Assembly: GCF_000317045.1 (NCBI RefSeq) | Contig: NC_019703.1 | Coordinates: 1,352,501 to 1,416,500 of the forward strand | DNA length: 64,000 nt | Source: Geitlerinema sp. PCC 7407 | GTDB lineage: Bacteria; Cyanobacteriota; Cyanobacteriia; PCC-7407 | Reading direction: 5' to 3' | In this document: piece by piece, positions 11,864 through 19,737 of the stretch | How positions within the stretch are numbered: the first letter of the stretch is position 1 | Layout: each line of letters opens with the position of its first letter | Notes under the pieces: model-generated | What the model was told of the DNA's origin: nothing | The model's input: the letters and a program-made list of their open reading frames with translations, nothing else | The model's database searches: none | Program-made: the position numbers and the translations under genes

Positions 11864-12847
11864 ATGCAGAACTTCCGCAACTATTACGAGCTTCTGGGTG
11901 TTGCCAGAGAGGCTTCCCTTGACGAAATCAAGCAAGTCTATCGCCGGCTGGCCCGTCAGTATCACCCCGACCTGAACCCAGGAGACAAAGCGGCGGAAGA
12001 AAAATTCAAAGACATCACCGAGGCCTACGAGGTGCTGTCGGATACGACCAAGCGGGCCGAATACGACAAATACAGTCGTTTTTGGAAGCAGCGCGGCTTC
12101 AAGCGCACTGCGCCTGCCGGTGGCTGGATGGGGCGGCGGGGGCCCGATACGGACTATAGCCAGTTCTCGGACTTCAATAGTTTTGTCGATCAGCTGCTGG
12201 GACGGCGAGCCCAAACGCGCACCGCGACGACGGCGCCTGCTGCTCGGGCCGCTGCTGCCCGCCGCGCCGCCGCTGCGCCCAACCCCTACGAGCCGGGGAC
12301 CAGCCGAACGTCCTACACGGTGCCCCCCCGAGTCGAGCGCCGAGATGCTGAGGCGTTTTTGAGCATGCCTCTAGAGAAGGCCTACACTGGCGGACGAGAG
12401 CGGGTCCGCCTCGAAGACGGGCGATCGCTCGAAGTGGACATGCCCCCGGGAATGTTCACCGATCAGCGGATCCGCCTCAAGGGTCAAGGCATCGGCGGCG
12501 GAGACCTGTACCTCAAGATCACCGTCTTGCCCCATCCCCTGTTCCGCCTCGAAGGGACCGATGTGGTGTGTGTGATCCCGGTGACCCCGAGTGAAGCAGT
12601 GCTGGGAGGGCCGATTGAGGTGCCGACCCTGGACGGCCCAGTGAGTATCAATATTCCGCCGAGCGTGTCCTCTGGCCAGCGTTTGCGCCTGGCTGGCAAG
12701 GGCTATCCCTCAGAAGAGGGGCGCGGCGATCAAATTGTTGAAATTCAGCTCGTGCTGCCCAAGACGCTGACCCCGGAAGAGCGCGACTGCTACGAAAGAC
12801 TCCGCAGCGTAGAGACCTTCAATCCCCGAGCAAATTTGCTCGGCTAG
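11864..12847 (+). CDS. dnaJ: DnaJ-class co-chaperone without zinc finger
   Basis: A 327-residue J-protein that would stimulate the neighbouring DnaK ATPase. The J domain spans 5-72 with the essential HPD at 34-36. A linker rich in Ala/Arg (about 115-150) replaces the Gly/Phe region, no CXXCXGXG zinc repeats are present, and two C-terminal beta domains (about 160-320) follow with [20 protein letters not shown] and [10 protein letters not shown]. That is the type II/CbpA layout. Gene order dnaK-dnaJ argues for a functional pair. Its stop is 93 bases from the sufU start. Confidence 0.92.
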   Translation: MQNFRNYYELLGVAREASLDEIKQVYRRLARQYHPDLNPGDKAAEEKFKDITEAYEVLSDTTKRAEYDKYSRFWKQRGFKRTAPAGGWMGRRGPDTDYSQFSDFNSFVDQLLGRRAQTRTATTAPAARAAAARRAAAAPNPYEPGTSRTSYTVPPRVERRDAEAFLSMPLEKAYTGGRERVRLEDGRSLEVDMPPGMFTDQRIRLKGQGIGGGDLYLKITVLPHPLFRLEGTDVVCVIPVTPSEAVLGGPIEVPTLDGPVSINIPPSVSSGQRLRLAGKGYPSEEGRGDQIVEIQLVLPKTLTPEERDCYERLRSVETFNPRANLLG

Positions 12848-12940
12848 GCAATCTTGCGGGCCGAAATCCTCGGCAAACGAATCGGCCCTGATAGGATCGA
12901 AGGGACGGTTTGATGAACTATCACGATAGCGAACGCAACC

Positions 12941-13423
12941 ATGACCTCTTCCCTGGGAAATCTGCGCGATCTTTATCAGCAGGTGATTCTCGAGCACTAC
13001 AAAAAGCCTCGGCACAAAGGCCAGACCGATCCGGTTCATCGGCGCCAGCGAGGACACAATCCCTCCTGCGGCGACACGATCGAGCTGACGGTGCAGCTGG
13101 CTGAGGCGGGCGATCGCATTGAGTCGGTGAAGTTTGAGGGAGAGGGCTGCGCGATCGCCATGGCGTCTGCGGATTTGATGGCAGAGGCGCTGCGGGGCAA
13201 AACCCTGGCCGAAGCGGCAGAGATGGTGCAGCGCTTCCAGGACATGATGAAGGGCGAAGCCGAATTTCCGCGGGAGCTGCGCAAACTCAATGTCATGCAA
13301 GGCGTCTCCCAATTTCCGGTGCGCATCAAGTGCGCGACGCTGACCTGGCACACCCTCAAAGCTGCCCTGGAGCAGCCGTCGGGCGAAGTGGCCGAAGGCT
13401 TTGTCAGCAACGAAAACGAATAA
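12941..13423 (+). CDS. sufU: SufU/IscU-like iron-sulfur cluster assembly protein
   Basis: A 160-residue cytosolic protein of the U-type scaffold family. The three conserved cysteines are present at Cys43 (NPSCGD, with the following Asp45), Cys70 (GEGCAIA) and Cys131 (RIKCATLTWHTL). The insertion between the second and third cysteines (about 103-125) is the mark of SufU rather than IscU. In Bacillus, SufU is a zinc-dependent sulfur acceptor for the SufS desulfurase. No SufS or SufBCD gene is in the window. It lies between dnaJ and ycf51, 14 bases before the latter. Proximity to chaperones recalls the hsc/isc link, but that is inference. Confidence 0.9.
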   Translation: MTSSLGNLRDLYQQVILEHYKKPRHKGQTDPVHRRQRGHNPSCGDTIELTVQLAEAGDRIESVKFEGEGCAIAMASADLMAEALRGKTLAEAAEMVQRFQDMMKGEAEFPRELRKLNVMQGVSQFPVRIKCATLTWHTLKAALEQPSGEVAEGFVSNENE

Positions 13424-13437
13424 AGCGATTACAACTC

Positions 13438-13956
13438 ATGATTACAACTGCCGAGTTTGCAAAAGCTGCGGGCTGGGGGGGGATTTTGACCCTGGTGCTG
13501 GCGGCTCTGACGGTTTTGGCGTTTGTGCTCCAGTGGGGCATTCGCTTCCGACTGGTGGGCGCGACAGGCTTTATGGGGGTGTTGACCAGCGGCCTGTTTG
13601 CCCTCAGCTTGGTGCCGATTATGCGGACGTCGATTCCGGGAGCGGTGCGCTACACGGTCGTCTACGACAATGGAGCCAATCAGGCGGTGGTAGCGGTCGC
13701 GCCCGAGATTACTGAGACAGAGCTCGAGGCGACTTTGCGTCAGGCTGCGGGCGATCTGTTTTCCCTGGGGCGCTATGGCGGCCAGGACAATCAGTTTATG
13801 ATCCGCGCCCGCACGATCATTCATCCGTCGGAGGGTCTCTCGAAGCCCCTTTTCTTGGGCCAAGTGAAGCGATCGCTGGCGGTGCGGGAAGACGAAAATA
13901 TGCAGGTCGAGCTGTTCCGCCAAAATTTTGCTGAGCTCCCGAGCGATCGCGCTTAG
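13438..13956 (+). CDS. ycf51: Ycf51-family membrane protein (DUF2518)
   Basis: A 172-residue protein with two N-terminal membrane helices (about 10-32 and 40-58) and a soluble C-terminal domain with the family stretches VRYTVVYDNGANQAVV, LEATLRQAAGDLFSLGRYGG and SKPLFLGQVKRSLAVREDEN. Ycf51 is conserved in cyanobacteria and red-type plastids and has no established function. ATG 13438 is chosen because the longer frame from 13330 overlaps sufU. The 14-base gap to sufU suggests one transcript. Confidence 0.9.
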   Translation: MITTAEFAKAAGWGGILTLVLAALTVLAFVLQWGIRFRLVGATGFMGVLTSGLFALSLVPIMRTSIPGAVRYTVVYDNGANQAVVAVAPEITETELEATLRQAAGDLFSLGRYGGQDNQFMIRARTIIHPSEGLSKPLFLGQVKRSLAVREDENMQVELFRQNFAELPSDRA

Positions 13957-14029
13957 CAGGCTTGGGATTTCCGTCATCTGACCGAGGCGAGATCTCGGTG
14001 GGGCTGAGTCGCAATTGGGTCGGAAATGC

Positions 14030-14046
14030 TAGTGTTAAGTACACTA
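14030..14046. promoter_or_regulatory. Inverted repeat upstream of the alcohol dehydrogenase gene
   Basis: TAGTGT-TAAGT-ACACTA is a perfect 6-bp inverted repeat, 52 bases before the ATG at 14098. It could be an operator or part of a leader; no regulator is identified. Confidence 0.3.
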
Positions 14047-14097
14047 CATATGCCGCCGGTTTTGTCATTAACTGTCGTCACATCTTTCTGAGACTTT

Positions 14098-15330
14098 ATG
14101 GTCAATTCGCCGCAATCTGCTGTGCCCATGCCTTCTGGTTTGCTCCCGTCGTTGGCGATCGCCCCAGCGCAGGTGGTGCGAGGTGCGGGCGTGGTGGCTA
14201 CCCTAGGTGAAGTCATTGCCCGGTTGGGGCAGCGTCCCCTAATCGTGGGGGGCGATCGCACGCTCGCTGCGGTTGAGCCTTTCTTGGCGCCTGTCCTGCA
14301 AACGTTGACCGCCGCCCAAGCCACCTATGGCCCAGATTGCAGTGAATCCAGCTTGGCGGCCCTGCGCCAGGCCGTCGCTGATCACCAGGCCGACATCATC
14401 ATCGGAGTTGGCGGCGGTAAAGCGCTGGATACGGCCAAGCTCTTGGCCCATCAGTGCCAGTTGCCGATTGTGACCATTCCCACCTCGGGCGCCACCTGCG
14501 CGGCTTGGACGGCGCTGTCCAATATTTATTCAGAGCAGGGCGCGTTCTTGTACGATGTGGCGCTGCCCCACTGCCCCGAAGTTCTGGTGCTCGATTATGA
14601 CCTGATCCAAACGGCACCCCAGCGGACTCTAGTGGCGGGCATTGGCGATGCGATCGCCAAATGGTACGAAGCCTCCGTCAGCAGCGGAGACTCTGACCAG
14701 ACCCTGATCATCGCTGCTGTGCAGCAAGCGCGGGTTTTGCGCGATCTCCTGTTCCAGAAGTCTGCCTTGGCCCTGCGATCGCCCGGCAGCCCAGTGTGGC
14801 AAGAAGTGGTGGACGCCACGGTGCTGCTGGCGGGCGTGATTGGCGGTATTGGTGGTGCTCAGTGCCGGACCGTGGCGGCCCACGCTGTCCACAACGGCCT
14901 AACTCACCTGGAGGCCAGCCACTCCATGCTCCACGGCGAAAAAGTGGCCTACGGAATTTTGGTCCAGCTGCGCCTCGAAGAGCTAGTCCAGGGCAACCAG
15001 CTAGCGGCCACTGCGCGCCACCAGCTCCTCAAGTTTTATGAAGCGATCGGCCTGCCCCGCAGCCTCGAGGATCTGGGCCTGGCCGATGTAACCCTGGCTG
15101 AGCTGACTCGGGCAGCCGAAGTTGCCTGCTCACCCAATTCTGATATTCACCGGCTGCCTTTCCCGGTCGTGCCGACGCAGCTGATGGCGGCGATGGTGTC
15201 AACCACTGCGCCGACAGAACTGGGCCGGCGATCGCCCGCGGACGCTCGAAACGCTGCGGAAATCGGTAGCGCCGTGATGGTTTCTGATGTCTCGATGGTA
15301 TCCCTGAACGAAAGTGAGGTAACGAAATGA
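14098..15330 (+). CDS. Iron-containing alcohol dehydrogenase family protein (glycerol dehydrogenase-like)
   Basis: A 410-residue NAD(P)-dependent enzyme of the Fe-ADH/GldA family. The nucleotide-binding half has VGGGKALDTAKLLAH and IVTIPTSGATCAAWTALSNIY. The metal ligands expected for the family are visible: Asp in GIGDAIAKWYEA, His in HAVHNGL and His in LHGEKVAYG. The C-terminal 35 residues are an unusual extension with repeated VS segments. The stop overlaps the aminotransferase start by four bases (ATGA), so the two are translationally coupled. True substrate unknown; glycerol is only the family default, and a sugar-phosphate-like polyol or amino-alcohol is possible. Confidence 0.88.
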   Translation: MVNSPQSAVPMPSGLLPSLAIAPAQVVRGAGVVATLGEVIARLGQRPLIVGGDRTLAAVEPFLAPVLQTLTAAQATYGPDCSESSLAALRQAVADHQADIIIGVGGGKALDTAKLLAHQCQLPIVTIPTSGATCAAWTALSNIYSEQGAFLYDVALPHCPEVLVLDYDLIQTAPQRTLVAGIGDAIAKWYEASVSSGDSDQTLIIAAVQQARVLRDLLFQKSALALRSPGSPVWQEVVDATVLLAGVIGGIGGAQCRTVAAHAVHNGLTHLEASHSMLHGEKVAYGILVQLRLEELVQGNQLAATARHQLLKFYEAIGLPRSLEDLGLADVTLAELTRAAEVACSPNSDIHRLPFPVVPTQLMAAMVSTTAPTELGRRSPADARNAAEIGSAVMVSDVSMVSLNESEVTK

Positions 15331-16550
15331 GCCTGGACTGGATCACCCCTGCCGATCGCCTCAAATCGCTACCTCCTTACGTGTTTGCCCGCCTCGACGA
15401 GCTGAAAGCTCGGGTGCGAGAGCAGGGAGTCGACCTGATCGACCTGGGCATGGGCAACCCCGACGGGCCGACGCCCCAGCCCGTGGTCGAAGCTGCGATG
15501 GCTGCGCTCCAGGACACGCGCAACCACGGCTATCCCCCCTTCGAAGGGACTGCGAGCTTTCGGCGCACCATTACCGAGTGGTACCACCGCCGCTATGGCG
15601 TCACCCTCGACCCGGAAGGCGAAGCGCTGCCCCTGCTCGGCTCAAAGGAAGGTCTTGCTCACCTGGCGATCGCCTACATCAATCCCGGGGACCTGATCCT
15701 GGTCCCTAGCCCCGCCTATCCAGCGCACTTTCGCGGTCCTGTGATTGCAGGCGGCGAAATTTACGACATTCTCCTCAAGCCTGACAATGGCTGGCTGATT
15801 GATCTGGCAACCATTCCAGACGAAGTTGCCCAGCGCGCCAAAATCCTCTATTTCAACTACCCCAGCAACCCCACTGCGGCCACCGCGCCTCGGGAGTTCT
15901 TCGAAGAGGTGGTTGCGTTTGCCCGCAAGCACGAAATCATGCTGGTGCACGATTTGTGCTACGCCGAGCTGGCCTTTGACGGATATCAACCGACCAGCCT
16001 GCTCGAAATTCCGGGCGCCAAGGACATCAGCGTCGAGTTCCACACCCTGTCCAAGACCTACAACATGGCAGGCTGGCGGGTTGGATTCGTGGTGGGCAAC
16101 CGCCATATTATCCAGGGGCTGCGCACCCTCAAGACCAACCTGGACTACGGCATTTTTGCGGCGCTGCAGACAGCGGCCGAGACCGCCCTGCGCCTCCCGG
16201 ATGTCTATGTGCATGAAGTCCAGGCTCGCTATCGCAGCCGCCGGGACTTCTTGATCGAGGGTCTGGCTGAGCTCGGCTGGGACGTGCCCAAAACGCGAGC
16301 GACGATGTACCTCTGGGTGCCCTGCCCGCCTGGCAGCACGTCCACGGACTTCGCGCTGACCGTGCTCGAGAAAACCGGAATTGTCGTGACGCCAGGAAAT
16401 GCCTTTGGGCGCGGCGGTGAAGGCTACGTGCGCGTTAGCTTGATTGCCGAGCAGGAGCGCCTGGGCGAAGCGCTTCGCCGCCTCAAGCAGCACAACATTA
16501 CCTACCGCTCTTTTAGCCCTTCAACGGCGATCGCCTCTGGTCTAGACTGA
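15327..16550 (+). CDS. Class I PLP aminotransferase (AspC/DapL-like)
   Basis: A 407-residue fold-type I aminotransferase. The PLP lysine is in HTLSKTYNMAGWRVGF, the Asn-pocket in YFNYPSNPTAATAP, the Asp contact in LVHDLCYAELAFDG, and a C-terminal Arg in GEGYVRVSLIAE. Homologs in cyanobacteria are annotated as aspartate or LL-diaminopimelate aminotransferases, but the sequence does not settle the substrate. It overlaps the upstream dehydrogenase by four bases and is followed 35 bases later by a strong terminator, so the two genes form a closed operon. Confidence 0.92.
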   Translation: MSLDWITPADRLKSLPPYVFARLDELKARVREQGVDLIDLGMGNPDGPTPQPVVEAAMAALQDTRNHGYPPFEGTASFRRTITEWYHRRYGVTLDPEGEALPLLGSKEGLAHLAIAYINPGDLILVPSPAYPAHFRGPVIAGGEIYDILLKPDNGWLIDLATIPDEVAQRAKILYFNYPSNPTAATAPREFFEEVVAFARKHEIMLVHDLCYAELAFDGYQPTSLLEIPGAKDISVEFHTLSKTYNMAGWRVGFVVGNRHIIQGLRTLKTNLDYGIFAALQTAAETALRLPDVYVHEVQARYRSRRDFLIEGLAELGWDVPKTRATMYLWVPCPPGSTSTDFALTVLEKTGIVVTPGNAFGRGGEGYVRVSLIAEQERLGEALRRLKQHNITYRSFSPSTAIASGLD

Positions 16551-16585
16551 TGCGCTCGCGCTGATTGACACATTTGAATTGATCA

Positions 16586-16615
16586 AAAAAGGGGCTATGT
16601 TTGTAGCCCCTTTTT
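16586..16615 (+). terminator. Terminator of the dehydrogenase-aminotransferase operon
   Basis: A perfect 12-bp stem with GGGGCTA / TAGCCCC at its core, a 6-base loop, and a TTTTT run on the 3' arm. Confidence 0.9.
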
Positions 16616-17347
16616 GTGTGTAGGGAAAGTGATAGAAAGTGCGCCGATTTCGCGGTCTTGCACTCAAGAATTGTCCCAATAAGGGAGCCTAGTTGGAATC
16701 AACTAGGCTCTAGGGACTTGGTTCAATTCAGACGAAGTAACGGAACTTGGAACTAACAAAAACAATGCGGAACGAAATGAAACACAAACCAAACTAGACA
16801 GAATCAGCAATGAGGTAAAAGTAATGTTTGCTCGAAATGCCAACCTTAGAAATCACTAGGACTGAGTCAGCTATCGTCTATCCAGACTGTAGGTTTGGCT
16901 TGGCGTTCAGGCGCTTGAAAACGTAACGAAATTGAAGCGACTGTTAGTGAGACAAAGTCCTGAACGCCTTACCACATTGCTAACAAACTGACTGTTGTCT
17001 AAGAAAAATAAGGAGTAGCATCCGGTTTAGAGCGGGAGGCACAAGCTCTAAGACCGACCAGTTTCGAAGGGGGTTGTGTTGAGGCTCTTTCCTTCGCTGT
17101 GCCTAATATCAAAATAACACCAAGGTCGGTGGTGTGATCCCCAATTTAAGAAACTTGATAGGCTGTGATACGTTGCAATATTAGCTGCAATATTTCGAAA
17201 ACTTGTGGGAAATAGAGAAATGGGCTCTAGGAATTTGCTTGGGAAACGCTCGAATTGATGAGGGCTTTCCTAATTGCTTGGGCAGCTACGGCAAGCGAGA
17301 CTTTATCGGTTTGCCGTAGCTGTTTCGGTGCTCTAAGGGGGGCAGAG
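16616..17347. other. Non-coding stretch rich in inverted repeats
   Basis: More than 700 bases without a supportable ORF and AT-richer than its neighbours. Inverted repeats include a perfect 11-bp hairpin at 16685-16710 (GAGCCTAGTTG / CAACTAGGCTC), a long-range pair GGCGTTCAGG (about 16901) with CCTGAACGCC (about 16962) enclosing a CGCTT / AAGCG stem, AGGCACA (about 17037) with TGTGCCT (about 17097), GACCGACC (about 17053) with GGTCGGT (about 17125), and a 12-bp stem at 17283-17322. A direct repeat of TGCAATATT occurs near 17175-17195. No tmRNA, RNase P RNA, SRP RNA or tRNA signature was found. Confidence 0.55.
17283..17322. other. 12-bp hairpin between convergent genes
   Basis: CAGCTACGGCAA pairs perfectly with TTGCCGTAGCTG across a 16-base loop. 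It lies 25 bases past the stop of the minus-strand peptidoglycan-binding gene. Neither side has a good T-tract, so it may be a processing or stability hairpin rather than a simple terminator. Confidence 0.55.
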
Positions 17348-18157
17348 CTACTGGCGACGCAGGAGCGCCTGCCAGGTGGCGGGACCGACGACACCATCTG
17401 CGGTTAGGCCCGCGTCTTTTTGGGCTGCTTCGACAGCGACTTCGGTTCCTTCTCCGAAGATGCCGTCAACCTCGCCTTGGTATAGCTTGATGGCTTTCAG
17501 GCGCTCTTGGAGTTGGGTGACGGCGGGGCCGCGATCGCCCCGCCGCAAAATGGGAAGGGTGACTTCTGCGGGGGCTGCCTCTGGAGCAGGCGCTGAGCCC
17601 TCAGAAGTCTCCGGGGGCGCGGGGGCGGCGGCACTCGCAGTGGGATTGGCATCAGGGGCAGCGGGCTGGGGAGTCGCTGGGGGAGTTGCCTGGGGCGTGG
17701 TGGGGCCGCGATCGCTCGGGGCAGGTCGCGGAAAGCTGGTGGCGCCGGCAGAAGTGCGGGTATCTGTGGGGGCGATCGCCTCGGAACTGCTGGGCAAGAG
17801 ACGCCTCCAGGTGGCAGGGCCGACGATGCCATCGGCGGTGAGCCCGGCAGCTTTCTGGAAGTTGGCGACGGCGGCGGCGGTGCCTTCGCTGTAGACTCCG
17901 TCCACAGCGCCGGTGTAGTACCCCAACAGTCGCAGCAAAGCCTGCACTTCGGAGACATCAGCCCCCTGGCTGCCTAGCTTCAGGAAGGGACGGTCGATCT
18001 GGGGCAGGGGGGCAGAGGAGGATCGGGGCGCGATCGCCTCAGACGCCTCGGAGGGCGGTTCGCTTTGGGCGATCGCGCCTGCGCTGCTCAGACTGCCGAT
18101 GAGCAGCAGCAAAGCCCATCGCGCTGCCCGGAGAGGGAGCCACAATTTCGCTTGCAT
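17348..18157 (-). CDS. Exported protein with two peptidoglycan-binding domains
   Basis: The 269-residue product has a signal peptide (about 1-31; hydrophobic WALLLLIGSLSSAGAIAQ) and two PG_binding_1 domains, at about 58-120 (LKLGSQGADVSEVQALLRLLGYYTGAVDGVYSEGT, then VGPATWRRLL) and about 203-268 (LRRGDRGPAVTQLQERLKAIKLYQGEVDGIFGEGT, then VGPATWQALL). An 80-residue Pro/Ala/Thr-rich linker joins them. No catalytic domain is present, so it is probably a cell-wall-anchored binding protein. It is transcribed divergently from the ADP-ribosylglycohydrolase-like gene. Confidence 0.9.
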   Translation of the reverse strand: MQAKLWLPLRAARWALLLLIGSLSSAGAIAQSEPPSEASEAIAPRSSSAPLPQIDRPFLKLGSQGADVSEVQALLRLLGYYTGAVDGVYSEGTAAAVANFQKAAGLTADGIVGPATWRRLLPSSSEAIAPTDTRTSAGATSFPRPAPSDRGPTTPQATPPATPQPAAPDANPTASAAAPAPPETSEGSAPAPEAAPAEVTLPILRRGDRGPAVTQLQERLKAIKLYQGEVDGIFGEGTEVAVEAAQKDAGLTADGVVGPATWQALLRRQ

Positions 18158-18302
18158 TTAGATTTTGCCTCCTCATCGTGAACTCACGTCTAGCCGCAGC
18201 ACATTTTATCAAACCCCTTTGCATTCATGCTTTTCGGGCAGCTAGCCTGGCGGGTCTGGGGGCCTAACCTGCTGGCTGAAGCAAGGTCATCATCTCGCTT
18301 CT

Positions 18303-18359
18303 ATTCATCTCAACACCAAATCAAAGATGATGGTGTGAGGCTTCTGCTGCTTGAGCTAA
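18303..18359. repeat. 57-base dispersed repeat, copy 1
   Basis: This copy matches 28426-28482 with five differences over 57 bases. Its core forms a stem CTCA-(A)-CACCA with TGGTGTGAG. It lies between the divergent peptidoglycan-binding and ADP-ribosylglycohydrolase-like genes, 39 bases before the latter's start. A change of A to G on one stem side is matched by T to C on the other in copy 2. Confidence 0.75.
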
Positions 18360-18397
18360 AGGTGCAGGACGTTCGGGACTTGCGACAAGAGAGAGAG

Positions 18398-19348
18398 ATG
18401 CGCTATTCGCTGGTAAGCCGCTTTCAGGGCGCGTTGGTTGGCACGGTGTTGGGAGAGCGAGCGAGGGCTGGGGGCGATCGCCCGCTGAAGGGTGAGCAGC
18501 GCTCTGGCTTGCAGGCTCAGCCAGAGCCGATTAGCGCGATCGCCGATCGGCTAACCCGGGGTGCCCAGGCCTTGGTGGAAGGACGAACGGTGATTCCCGA
18601 CGTGTGGCGATCGCTGCTGGCGGAGCCCCTGCCCGGGGAAAATGAGCCGCCCAGCGCGGCCTTGGCGATCGCCCTCGCCCTGCCCGTGTTCCTGGTGTTC
18701 CATGGCAGTCCCTACGAGCGCAGTAGCGCCCTTGAGGCGATCGCGGCGGCTCGGCCAGACCCCGAGTTTTTGGTGGGAGCTACGGTTTGGCTGGAGGCGA
18801 TCGCCCTGGGACTCACCGATCGCCTAGAACCCCCGACCCTGCTGGCCCACGGCCTCGAAGCGCTGCCAGACTCGCCAGATTCAGCGTCGCTTGCCCCCTT
18901 GCGCCAGGCCCTGAACCAGGCGCAAATCTGCCTCAGCACCCAAAAGCCTCTCAACCAAACAGAACGCGCCTTAACGGCCCTGAATCTCGGGCCGACCGGC
19001 GGCACTGCGAAGGCGATCGCCCTCGCCGCCGCTCACTTTCTCAGTGCGCCAGACAACCCAGCCCTGCTTCTCGGGCGGCTCCAGCCCCCAACGGCCGATC
19101 CGCGAGCCGTAGGCGCTCTCGCGGGAGGCTTGAGCGGCCTCTACAATGGTCTGTCTGGTCTACCAATCCTGAGCCGCCTGGCCCTTGCCGCGTCGCCGTC
19201 TGGCCCAACAGATCAGCTATCAACGCTGAAAACGGCTGGTGCCGCCCTAGCGGGAGTCTGGGCTGGGGCCATGGACCCCACCGAGTTTGCGGCGGCAGGA
19301 CAATCGGGACTGGCGATCGCCGCTGCGCGGGTGATTCGGCCTCGCTGA
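18398..19348 (+). CDS. ADP-ribosylglycohydrolase-like protein
   Basis: With ATG 18398 the protein has 316 residues. An upstream extension to 18227 would read through the dispersed repeat and is rejected. The N-terminus (RYSLVSRFQGALVGTVLGE) and the all-helical, Ala-rich build recall the ADP-ribosylglycohydrolase/DraG fold, including a C-terminal GLSGLYNGLSGLP segment, but the metal-binding acidic pairs typical of active DraG enzymes are not obvious. No signal peptide. It may be a non-catalytic member; the family call is tentative. Confidence 0.6.
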   Translation: MRYSLVSRFQGALVGTVLGERARAGGDRPLKGEQRSGLQAQPEPISAIADRLTRGAQALVEGRTVIPDVWRSLLAEPLPGENEPPSAALAIALALPVFLVFHGSPYERSSALEAIAAARPDPEFLVGATVWLEAIALGLTDRLEPPTLLAHGLEALPDSPDSASLAPLRQALNQAQICLSTQKPLNQTERALTALNLGPTGGTAKAIALAAAHFLSAPDNPALLLGRLQPPTADPRAVGALAGGLSGLYNGLSGLPILSRLALAASPSGPTDQLSTLKTAGAALAGVWAGAMDPTEFAAAGQSGLAIAAARVIRPR

Positions 19349-19737
19349 ACCCGCCCCCAAAATGCCCCGCTCCCAAATCCATTCGATAGACTGGAGACAG
19401 GCTCATCCCTTCTCAGCTGGCGTGAATCGGTCGAAAACGGTTAAACGCTTCTCGATCGCTAGCTTTTGGTCATTTTCTGCAAGGTGAAGTAAGCTCGAAA
19501 AAATCTCCGTAAATTTTCGGAATCTAACGCCATTGCCAGCAACCTTCACCACGATGATCTTTCATCCGGGGGATTGACCCTGCGAAAACGGTGAGTTGAG
19601 ATAGACAAATCCATCAATTCACCCCATACTCGCGAAAGTTGATACGGATTTCTCCAATAGGTAACGATTAGTACCTATGCCAGTTTGCTCCATGACGGTC
19701 TCTAGTCTTCCTTGGTGTTGCCGCAGTTAGAGCCACT
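19349..19737. other. Leader/promoter region of the 7TM-HD gene
   Basis: 389 bases, AT-rich, no ORF supported. The only clear structure is an inverted repeat ATAGGTA-N8-TACCTAT at 19657-19678, 60 bases before the start codon. Confidence 0.45.
19657..19678. promoter_or_regulatory. Inverted repeat, candidate operator
   Basis: ATAGGTA and TACCTAT are perfect 7-bp arms with an 8-base spacer ACGATTAG. The 22-bp symmetry suits a dimeric regulator; it could also be a small RNA hairpin. Confidence 0.35.

Noticed and set aside
16616-17347. tmRNA, RNase P RNA, SRP RNA or CRISPR in the structured gap
   Set aside because: None of their conserved cores was found and there are no regularly spaced repeats with spacers.
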